Source: Chryseobacterium sp. POL2 (GTDB lineage Bacteria > Bacteroidota > Bacteroidia > Flavobacteriales > Weeksellaceae). Taken from it: a DNA stretch of 64,000 nt. The translations under genes were made by a program, and so were the position numbers. The notes below the pieces were generated by a model that was not told where the DNA came from, did no database searches, and saw only the letters and a list, made by a program, of their open reading frames with translations. Where the stretch lies: the NCBI RefSeq assembly GCF_011058315.1, contig NZ_CP049298.1, positions 2,976,001 to 3,040,000 on the forward strand, in the 5' to 3' direction. Positions 16,007 through 22,160 of this stretch are shown piece after piece. The number at the start of each line of letters is the position of its first letter. Position 1 is the stretch's first letter.

Positions 16007-16585
16007 ATGAACACAACTTTGCTTATAATTTTATCTTTGCTCATAATCGTTGCTTTATTTTATTATATAAGAAAACCTAATAGAAAAGGTGTTGAAAGTA
16101 AAAATTTTAAAGAACATAAATCACCTGAATTAGACCATGTAAAATTTAATGAAATAGTGAATGATTTTGGACATCTTCTAAATGGAATTCCGAAATCATT
16201 AATTAATTCACCAGAACTAAATAAAATTATTTTGAAAAGTATTTCTCATGATGAAATAAAATCAGAAATTAGGAAAATGCATGCACGTGGTGAATTTGAT
16301 GAAACAATAAGGCATTATATTGTGTCAAATTTGGATGATATTGAATCCATTGCCTACAGGATTCTTGAAATTTCAAAAGAAACCTCAAATCTTCCCAACT
16401 ATAAATTCAATCAAATAGAACTTAAAGAGCCTTATATCATTTCTGATTTACAACAACAACTAAGTAATAAACTTGAATCAACAATAACATTTGACAATGT
16501 TTCAGGAAAAGAAATACAAATTTTCATCTTATATCTAATCCAAGAATCAAAAAAAGGTTTGATGAAATTTTTATTACAATCTTAA
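16007..16585 (+). CDS. Membrane-anchored unknown protein
   Basis: A 192-aa protein with one N-terminal membrane segment (about residues 3-22, LLIILSLLIIVALFYYI) followed by a basic stop-transfer stretch (RKPNRKGVESK). The rest should be cytosolic and is mostly helical. No family is recognised. It is the first gene of a plus-strand set (16007-18095) under a probable XRE-controlled promoter, 6 bp before the next gene. The conserved-looking middle contains 'HDEIKSEIRKMHARGEFDETIRHYI'. The function is unknown. Its place in the cargo end of element A suggests an accessory trait or immunity/regulatory function. Confidence 0.65.
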   Translation: MNTTLLIILSLLIIVALFYYIRKPNRKGVESKNFKEHKSPELDHVKFNEIVNDFGHLLNGIPKSLINSPELNKIILKSISHDEIKSEIRKMHARGEFDETIRHYIVSNLDDIESIAYRILEISKETSNLPNYKFNQIELKEPYIISDLQQQLSNKLESTITFDNVSGKEIQIFILYLIQESKKGLMKFLLQS

Positions 16586-16591
16586 TTCTTA

Positions 16592-17227
16592 ATGGAAACA
16601 ATTATATCTAACTCGCTCAACCATTTAAAACAACTCAATGACAATCCTTTTACATTGCAAAAGGTTGCTTATTGGTTGTATGAATACAATGATTTATACA
16701 AAGAAACCAAGACTTGTTCAGAAACTATTTGTGAACAATTCCAAGAATGGAAAAATGAAGGATTACCTTATGATTGCTTTCAAAAACCAGATTATTGTAC
16801 AAAGAAATATAGGTATTTTACAGATTTTTATGAAGGTGTTGAATATGGAGTTAAAGTACAAGAATTAGATGCAGTTTGTAAAATAGCACTTGAAGAATAT
16901 AATTCTTGTAATGGTACATTTCAATTAAAAGATTGGTTGATAAAATACTTTGATATAGGTTACAATAAGTTGGTTATTTTCTACTATGACCATTTGGATT
17001 ATTCAGTTGATGAAGATGAGATAGTACACCCTCATTTTGGGAACTCACCAATAGGAGAATTTGGAGTTTGCATTGATAGAAAATATTACCAGAACTTAAT
17101 TGAATTTGAAGATGTATTTAAAATGCTACTTTATGAGAAGAAAGTATATCCAGAAAAACTGAAAGAAATAGATGAGGAAATGAGCAAGATAGTTTTGCCT
17201 ATGATTCCCATTCAAAAAATTGAATAA
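16592..17227 (+). CDS. Unknown protein of element A right arm
   Basis: A 211-aa soluble protein beginning 6 bp after the upstream gene, so part of the same operon. It is rich in aromatic and acidic residues (for example 'YRYFTDFYEGVEYGVK' and 'KLVIFYYDHLDYSVDEDEI') and has several Cys residues in the first half (CSETICEQ, YDCFQKPDYC). The Cys are not spaced as a clear zinc site. A terminator follows immediately (17231-17253). I do not recognise a family. Confidence 0.6.
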   Translation: METIISNSLNHLKQLNDNPFTLQKVAYWLYEYNDLYKETKTCSETICEQFQEWKNEGLPYDCFQKPDYCTKKYRYFTDFYEGVEYGVKVQELDAVCKIALEEYNSCNGTFQLKDWLIKYFDIGYNKLVIFYYDHLDYSVDEDEIVHPHFGNSPIGEFGVCIDRKYYQNLIEFEDVFKMLLYEKKVYPEKLKEIDEEMSKIVLPMIPIQKIE

Positions 17228-17230
17228 TAG

Positions 17231-17253
17231 CCACCTTAAATGGTGGTTTTTTT
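17231..17253 (+). terminator. Rho-independent terminator
   Basis: CCACC (17231-17235), loop TTAAAT, GGTGG (17242-17246), then seven Ts, directly after the stop of the gene at 16592. It shows that the next gene starts at 17268 and not at an upstream in-frame ATG (17220) inside this hairpin region. Confidence 0.65.
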
Positions 17254-17267
17254 ATACCCTTACACTA

Positions 17268-17639
17268 ATGAAAAACGATATTTATGATTACTTACTTTTT
17301 AAACTTGATACTGAATTTGCAGATTATGAATTTGACATAATATCTATACCTCCTTATGAATTTATTGAGAATGAATTGGCATTAGAACCCTATGAATATT
17401 TTGGAGAAATAAATGCAATTTTAGAGTTAAAGGTAAAGCATATTTTACTGTACTTCAATGCAGATGTTTTAATGAGAGTTGAATTTTTATTTAAAGGAGA
17501 TTTAATTGAGTTTTTAAAATTAAAATTAGAGGAACTGAATGAAATTGAGTTACCAGAATATATGATGCTTATTTTAAGGAAAGACAAGAAATTCACTGTG
17601 TTGATGTATCAGAATAAAATATTACAAAAACAAAACTAA
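17268..17639 (+). CDS. Small unknown acidic protein
   Basis: A 123-aa protein starting at ATG 17268 (MKNDIYDYLLFKLDTEF). An in-frame ATG at 17220 lies upstream of a terminator and is rejected as the start. The sequence alternates hydrophobic and acidic residues (YEFIENELALEPYEYFGEI; DLIEFLKLKLEELNEIELPEY), suggesting a small alpha/beta protein, possibly an immunity- or inhibitor-like factor. It lies 6 bp before RadC. The family is not recognised. Confidence 0.55.
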   Translation: MKNDIYDYLLFKLDTEFADYEFDIISIPPYEFIENELALEPYEYFGEINAILELKVKHILLYFNADVLMRVEFLFKGDLIEFLKLKLEELNEIELPEYMMLILRKDKKFTVLMYQNKILQKQN

Positions 17640-17645
17640 TTTAAT

Positions 17646-18095
17646 ATGAAAAATACTATATCAGGAGTATCAGAAATTCTGGTATCATACAAATCCAATA
17701 AAATAGGTAATTCAAAGGTTACCACAAGCAATGACGCTGTAAAAATAATTAGACAATTTTGGAATGAAAATACCATAGAAATGCAGGAAGAAGTAAAGGT
17801 AATTTTACTTAATAATTCAAGCTGTGTATTAGGATTCTATAATTTATCCAAAGGTGGTATTACAAGTAGTTTAGTAGATATTAGACTTGTATTATCAGTA
17901 GCATTAAAATGTTTGGCAACAGGTATTATATTAGTCCATAATCATCCAGGTGGAAACCTCAAACCAAGTTCCGCAGATTTGAATATAGTCAAGAAACTAA
18001 AAGAAAGCTGTAAGCTTATGGATATTGCTTTGCTCGATAGTATCATAATTACAAAAGAAAACTACATGAGTTTTGCTGATGAAGGATTATTGTAG
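17646..18095 (+). CDS. radC: RadC family JAB-domain protein
   Basis: A 149-aa protein with a JAB/MPN metalloprotease-like fold. The JAMM motif is intact: H98-x-H100 in 'HNHPGG', S109 and D111 in 'KPSSADL', with an upstream acidic residue (E48 or E49) as the likely glutamate. It lacks the N-terminal helix-hairpin-helix of chromosomal RadC, as is usual for copies on mobile elements. The biochemical role of RadC is still unsettled, and element copies are often next to replication or defence genes. It is the last gene of element A, followed by the right-end repeats and tRNA fragment 2. Confidence 0.85.
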   Translation: MKNTISGVSEILVSYKSNKIGNSKVTTSNDAVKIIRQFWNENTIEMQEEVKVILLNNSSCVLGFYNLSKGGITSSLVDIRLVLSVALKCLATGIILVHNHPGGNLKPSSADLNIVKKLKESCKLMDIALLDSIIITKENYMSFADEGLL

Positions 18096-18097
18096 AT

Positions 18098-18120
18098 TGC
18101 AAATATTGCAGATGTTGCAA
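18098..18120 (+). repeat. TGCAA motif near the right end of element A
   Basis: TGCAA-ata-TTGCA-gatgt-TGCAA arrangement, 23 bp, with 19 of 23 positions identical to the motif upstream of the element A integrase (5176-5198). It starts 2 bp after the radC stop. It is a candidate recombination accessory or regulator site. Confidence 0.5.
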
Positions 18121-18146
18121 GTTTACATTATTTCTACATGTAATTA

Positions 18147-18171
18147 TTTTGGCTGCAACATTACTGCAACA
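18147..18171 (+). repeat. Element A right-end repeat (putative arm site)
   Basis: A 25-bp motif with two CTGCAACA half-sites 11 bp apart. It matches the left-end copy (2565-2589) at 24 of 25 positions in the same orientation and ends 126 bp before tRNA fragment 2. The AT-rich stretch from 18172 to 18297 shows nothing else I can support. Confidence 0.55.
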
Positions 18172-18297
18172 ATTCGATTTAGTGATTGAAAAAAAATACT
18201 AATAAATGAAAAGGTTTAAGATTTAATTTATTAGTAAATTATTGAAAAATAGATGAATACAAATAATTGCAAAAGATTGAAAATTATATTTAATCGT

Positions 18298-18340
18298 CTC
18301 ATAATCAGGTGGTCCCTGGTTCGAGCCCAGGTGGGACCAC
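18298..18340 (+). repeat. att site: tRNA(CAU) 3' fragment, copy 2
   Basis: A 43-bp block from the anticodon loop (CTCATAA) to the discriminator, identical to copy 1 except for two compensating T-stem positions (C18316, G18330). It marks the junction of elements A and B. No 5' tRNA half precedes it: upstream bases diverge from copy 1 immediately before the anticodon loop, which suggests that strand exchange for element A occurs around there. Confidence 0.85.
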
Positions 18341-18372
18341 GAAATCGAAGAATGAAAATTTTTCGTAAATCT

Positions 18373-18400
18373 AAAAACTCCCTGTTTATGGGAGTTTTTT
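18373..18400 (+). terminator. Terminator following tRNA fragment 2
   Basis: AAAAACTCCC (18373-18382), loop TGTTTAT, GGGAGTTTTT (18390-18399). It is a clean rho-independent terminator in the position expected for the tRNA transcript. A second small hairpin, AGAC/GTCT with a T-run, follows at about 18424-18442. Confidence 0.75.
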
Positions 18401-18453
18401 CGTTTTTAGAACTTTATTTTGAAGACTTTTATAGTCTTTTTTCTCTCAAAAAG

Positions 18454-18473
18454 TTTCCCCTATACTTTCCCCC
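18454..18473 (+). repeat. Element B left-end repeat (putative arm site)
   Basis: TTTCCCCTATACTTTCCCCC: two TTTCCCC half-sites 12 bp apart. It matches 28713-28732 at 19 of 20 positions in the same orientation. It lies 114 bp inside tRNA fragment 2 and about 235 bp before the integrase. The remaining sequence to 18709 is AT-rich, with no feature I can support. Confidence 0.55.
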
Positions 18474-18709
18474 TTTTGTTTTTTGGTAATATTATTATAA
18501 AAATGATGATTCTTAAATTGAGGTACATATTATAAGGTTGTAAAATTTGACTGTAAAAAATAAAATTAATTTAATAAACTGATTGTCAATGATTTAATTT
18601 TTATAATTGAAAATTTATTTCTAACTTCGCTTCTTTTTTCTACCTAAAAAATTCTTTTGAGATTATATTGGGGTATAACTCGTAATTAATAACATTAAAA
18701 TTTTTTATT

Positions 18710-19867
18710 ATGAAAAATGCGTATTCTATTAAAGTAGCATTGAGAACTGATAAAGTTCTACAAAATGGAGATTGTCCTTTAATCTTAAGAGTAATTATTG
18801 ATTCTAAACAAAAGAAGATTGATTTGAAAGAAAGAATTAATCCGAAATATTGGGATTCTAAAAATTCTAAAGCTTTAGGAAAAGGATTTAAAATTCTGAA
18901 TAATAAATTGGATAAAGCTAAATCCGATTTGGTAACTTTTTGTTCCCTGAAAGAAAGTGGAGGTATTTCTGTAACCTTTGAATTAATTGATAGTTATTTG
19001 AAAGGAAAAGATGATAACGATTTCTTTCAGGTATATGATGATATTGTAATTTCTAAAAAACTAAAAGAAGATACGGAGTATAAATATACATTGCTGAGAA
19101 ACCGATTAAAAGAATTTAAAACCCGAATTTTCTCCTCTGATATTAATTATAATTTTATTGTAAAATTCGATACTTTTTTGAGAAGTAAAAGTATTGGGGA
19201 CGGAGGATTGTATAATCATCATAAATGTTTAAAATCTATAATTAATGAAGCGTTGAAGCTTGATAAATTGGAAAAATCTCCTTATTTATTGTTTAAATTT
19301 AAAGGAGTAAAACAAAACGAAGTTTTCCTTGAAGAATCCGAAGTTTTGAAAATTAGAGATTTAAGATTTACTGTTGAGGAAAGAAAAAAGTATGCAGTAA
19401 GTAGAGATATGTTTTTATTTTCGTGTTATACAGGTCTAAGATATAGTGATTGTAATAATCTTAGAGTTGCTGATGTTGATTTTGGGAATGGAATTTTGAA
19501 AATAGAAATGGTAAAAACTGGCGATGAAATAATTTTGCCTATTAATTCTCAAACGAAAGGATTACTTTGTAGATATATCATTAATAAAAAGAAAGAAGAA
19601 AAAGTATTTCCCCAAATTACTAACCAAGTTCTGAATAGAAATCTGAAAAAAATAGCGGAAATGGCTGAGATTGATAAAAGGGTTACTTGCCACGTTGGGA
19701 GGCATACATTTGCTTCTAATTTGATAAATAGAAAGAATGTACCTATTCCGATTGTAAGTAAGCTTTTAGGGCATACTAACATTTCTAATACGATGATTTA
19801 TACTAATTCTAATCTAAATGTTTTGCGAAATACGATGAAAGATTTTAGATATGGAATAAAACCTTAA
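18710..19867 (+). CDS. Tyrosine recombinase/integrase of element B
   Basis: A 385-aa tyrosine recombinase with a Bacteroidota-type N-terminal domain (about 5-90, 'KVALRTDKVLQNGDCPLILRVII'), SAM-like core-binding domain (about 105-195) and catalytic domain (about 205-375). Catalytic residues by pattern: R244 in the canonical 'CYTGLRYSD' box, H328 and R331 in 'HVGRHTF', H355 in 'LLGHTN' and nucleophile Y364. It differs in box I from the integrases of the other two elements, so it comes from another subgroup although it uses the same tRNA. It is next to the left att site, as is usual. A large hairpin follows the gene. Confidence 0.93.
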   Translation: MKNAYSIKVALRTDKVLQNGDCPLILRVIIDSKQKKIDLKERINPKYWDSKNSKALGKGFKILNNKLDKAKSDLVTFCSLKESGGISVTFELIDSYLKGKDDNDFFQVYDDIVISKKLKEDTEYKYTLLRNRLKEFKTRIFSSDINYNFIVKFDTFLRSKSIGDGGLYNHHKCLKSIINEALKLDKLEKSPYLLFKFKGVKQNEVFLEESEVLKIRDLRFTVEERKKYAVSRDMFLFSCYTGLRYSDCNNLRVADVDFGNGILKIEMVKTGDEIILPINSQTKGLLCRYIINKKKEEKVFPQITNQVLNRNLKKIAEMAEIDKRVTCHVGRHTFASNLINRKNVPIPIVSKLLGHTNISNTMIYTNSNLNVLRNTMKDFRYGIKP

Positions 19868-19951
19868 TTTTGTAATTGATAAAATATTAAACTATAAGAA
19901 TAAAAAATCTTTAGATAAAATAAAAATACCGCATTTAGCGAACTTATTTCT

Positions 19952-20064
19952 GTAATCGAAAAGTCGAAATTTCTTGTAACACGGAAAAAGTTTAGCAAAA
20001 TGCTCGGGCATGGGCTCGGGCGTTGCTTTACTTTGTGTTACAGGGCTTCGACTCCCTCGATTAC
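19952..20064. repeat. Large intergenic hairpin (113 nt)
   Basis: Three segments pair in nested order: GTAATCGA (19952-19959) with TCGATTAC (20057-20064), AGTCGAA (19962-19968) with TTCGACT (20047-20053), and TGTAACAC (19975-19982) with GTGTTACA (20035-20042). Inside, AAAGT and AGCAA pair with TTGCT and ACTTT. The apical region carries a direct repeat of GCTCGGGC and is GC-rich in an otherwise AT-rich gap. It is too long and has the wrong tail for a simple terminator. Candidates are a replication origin for the element's Rep, a transfer or packaging site, or a structured RNA. The rest of 19868-20177 shows nothing else clear. Confidence 0.7.
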
Positions 20065-20177
20065 GAGTAAAGATTAACGCTTCGAGCTTTTTTTATGTTT
20101 ATGGATTTCCGTAAAGAATATATAGAATCGAAGCTTATAATTGAGTTTTTTAAATTAATAATCATAAAAATAATTAT

Positions 20178-21056
20178 ATGAACGATTTCTCTTTACTAGT
20201 TAGGAAGAAAATTGAAGCCTTGGATTCCGAGCAAAAACGAATGTTTGACGAAGAATACAACCGAAGGAAAAAACCTTTTGGAGACGACTATAATAGCGAC
20301 CTTGCTATGGATATTCTGCGTGATATTTCTTTGACATTTGAAAATATTAATCCTATTCAGAAAAATAATGAAGAAGATGTAAAAACCGATGGACAAAGAA
20401 AAAGCTATGGAAATACCAATTATTTGTCTCCGAAGAAAAAATCTAATAGAAGTTACCTTTTTAATTATATCTATGTTATAATCCTTGCTTTTATTGGTAT
20501 ATCGGCATATACGAAACCTTCTAAGGTGCAAATGGAAAATGATATTATAAATAAATTTCTGGAAACGCAACCCCAGTTCGTTAAGTTCTTTAAAAATGTT
20601 TTTTTGGGAGAGGAAATAACCGAAGAAAAAGCGGATAATTTAATCTATAATGTTTTAAAGAGTAGCGGATATGAAATTTATTTTAAAGATTCTGATTTTT
20701 GGATTGCGAAAAAATTAGAAATTGTAGATGAAGCTTCCGATAAAACACTTTTTGTAGTTTACGGATTCTTGGGAAAAACTTTTATTACATATAAAGCTGA
20801 TGATTTGCTAATTGATTTTAATAAAAATAAACCTTCTCAATACAACGATTCTTATTCTAAACCTTACGAAAAGATTGGTAACGGAAAATATGAAAGGATA
20901 GATGATACTTCAAACTATGAAGATTATAGCAAACCTAATTTTAATAATAAGCCTACAATGGAAGAATCGAAAAGCCCTAATCTTTTGAGAAAAAGAGAAG
21001 AAACCTCTGAAAATAAACTAAAATCCGAACCTACGGAAGATTCCATAAAAATATAA
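20178..21056 (+). CDS. Single-pass membrane protein of unknown function
   Basis: A 292-aa protein with a cytosolic N-terminal part of about 90 residues, one membrane segment (about 95-113, YLFNYIYVIILAFIGISAY) and a periplasmic-type C-terminal part. The C-terminal 75 residues are low-complexity, rich in Ser, Asn, Pro, Lys and Glu. The N-terminus (residues 4-60) resembles a small helical domain ending 'DYNSDLAMDILRDISLTF'. The stop shares a base with the next start (TAATG), so the two genes are translationally coupled. The family is not recognised. Together with the exported partner it may form an envelope function of the element, such as exclusion or export. Confidence 0.6.
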   Translation: MNDFSLLVRKKIEALDSEQKRMFDEEYNRRKKPFGDDYNSDLAMDILRDISLTFENINPIQKNNEEDVKTDGQRKSYGNTNYLSPKKKSNRSYLFNYIYVIILAFIGISAYTKPSKVQMENDIINKFLETQPQFVKFFKNVFLGEEITEEKADNLIYNVLKSSGYEIYFKDSDFWIAKKLEIVDEASDKTLFVVYGFLGKTFITYKADDLLIDFNKNKPSQYNDSYSKPYEKIGNGKYERIDDTSNYEDYSKPNFNNKPTMEESKSPNLLRKREETSENKLKSEPTEDSIKI

Positions 21057-22075
21057 TGATGAAAAAAATACTTTTAATTACCTTATTCTCATTCTTTACT
21101 GTCGCTTTTTCCCAAAATAAATCTTTGGATTATAGAAGTGAGATAAAGAATTTAAAAACGTATGTTGAGAATACCTACAAAAATGATTATGATAAAATTA
21201 AATCTTATGTGAAAAATGAAAGTAATGGGAAAATATTTCTAATTAAAACCGAAGATATTTACTCAGAGTTTGATTTTGAATTTTACTATGCTTACGATTT
21301 TTTGAGAAAAGATGATAAAGTGGTCTATATCCGTAAAACGCCTATTAGTCAGAGTGGAGATTCTGCAATTTTCTACGACTATTACTTTAATAATGAGGGA
21401 AGATTGATTGGAGCGGAAAAATTTGTGAGTGCTTTTTATGGAGAAAATAGTAAAGTTGTTAATTATGCGTTGGGCTACGAACTTAGTGATAAAACTGATA
21501 AACTCGAAAGAGTGAGTGAAATTTACACTGATGATAAGGATAAAAAGATAGAGAAGAATTCAAAATTGTATAAAGAAGCTGTTGAAAATGGTCTAATATC
21601 CTCTTATATCGACGGCATGGATAAAATTTCTTTCAGAGATTTGGAAGGTTTTATGAAAGCTGAAAAGATTAAATATTATCGGAATGATGAAAAAGAAAAC
21701 TCTGAACCGAAAAAAATTCTTGAAAAAGAAAAACCTTCCATTGGCAATCTCTTAAAAGGAAGAGGAAATATTGGTGATCCGCTTGGAGGAGATGGAAACG
21801 AAGATAGCCGAATTGGTGTTGATAGAAAATTAATTACTTTTATTCCTGGCACGATGGGAAGAGGTGGAAAGCAACCTTCCCATAATTGTTCTGTAAGCGG
21901 AACTATAAATATTTCTTATTTTGTTAATGAATTAGGAAATGTAATTTCTGCTCGAAGAATTTCTGGAATTAGCGATGCTTGTGTAGTTTCTACCTCTGTT
22001 GCTTGGGTTAAGCAATATGTGAAAGCCGAAGAATCTACTGTTACTTCCAGAGGAACTTATAAAATTACGTTTTAA
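21056..22075 (+). CDS. Exported protein with TonB-C-like C-terminus
   Basis: A 339-aa protein with a Sec signal peptide (MMKKILLITLFSFFTVAFSQ, cleavage after about residue 20). The middle (30-200) is charged and of unknown fold. A Gly-rich linker ('GRGNIGDPLGGDGNEDSR') precedes a C-terminal region, 'NCSVSGTINISYFVNELGNVISARRISGISDACVVSTSVAWVKQY', which follows the pattern of TonB C-terminal/energy-transducer domains (strand, 'G.V..A', paired Cys, helix). It is translationally coupled to the membrane protein upstream. The start could also be the adjacent ATG at 21059. The function is unknown. The TonB-C resemblance is a pattern-level inference. Confidence 0.6.
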   Translation: MMKKILLITLFSFFTVAFSQNKSLDYRSEIKNLKTYVENTYKNDYDKIKSYVKNESNGKIFLIKTEDIYSEFDFEFYYAYDFLRKDDKVVYIRKTPISQSGDSAIFYDYYFNNEGRLIGAEKFVSAFYGENSKVVNYALGYELSDKTDKLERVSEIYTDDKDKKIEKNSKLYKEAVENGLISSYIDGMDKISFRDLEGFMKAEKIKYYRNDEKENSEPKKILEKEKPSIGNLLKGRGNIGDPLGGDGNEDSRIGVDRKLITFIPGTMGRGGKQPSHNCSVSGTINISYFVNELGNVISARRISGISDACVVSTSVAWVKQYVKAEESTVTSRGTYKITF

Positions 22076-22133
22076 GGCTTCGATATTAAAATTACTGGAG
22101 GCATTATGAAGAGAAAAAAATAAATATTATAAG

Positions 22134-22160
22134 TAAATTAGCACTATAAAAGCTAATTTA
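22134..22160 (+). promoter_or_regulatory. Hairpin ending at the start codon of the OLD-like gene
   Basis: TAAATTAGC (22134-22142), loop ACTATAAAA, GCTAATTTA (22152-22160) form a perfect 9-bp stem. The ATG begins at the next base, 22161. The hairpin would hold the whole ribosome-binding region double-stranded, so translation of the downstream nuclease may be restricted. Confidence 0.5.

Larger units (their letters stand above)
2522..18340. mobile_element. Integrative element A (about 15.8 kb) with defence cargo
   Basis: The element is bounded by tRNA fragments 1 and 2 in direct orientation and has a nearly identical 25-bp motif near both ends (2565-2589 and 18147-18171). It encodes an Xis-like protein, a DUF3987 ATPase, its own tyrosine integrase, an AAA_24 (Sak4-like) ATPase and a DUF3871 protein. 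Its minus-strand cargo of four genes forms two defence-like cassettes, followed by an XRE-regulated set and RadC. No relaxase, VirB4/TraG or coat genes are seen, so it is mobilisable, satellite-like or a non-conjugative genomic island. The exact crossover point is inferred. Confidence 0.75.

Noticed and set aside
15677-16585. Toxin-antitoxin pair (XRE regulator with the 16007 gene)
   Set aside because: The genes are divergent, not an operon, and the membrane-anchored 192-aa protein shows no toxin motif. A regulator/operon relation explains the layout better.
18253-18489. 78-codon open frame over tRNA fragment 2
   Set aside because: It reads through the tRNA fragment and terminator hairpins and has no protein-like character.
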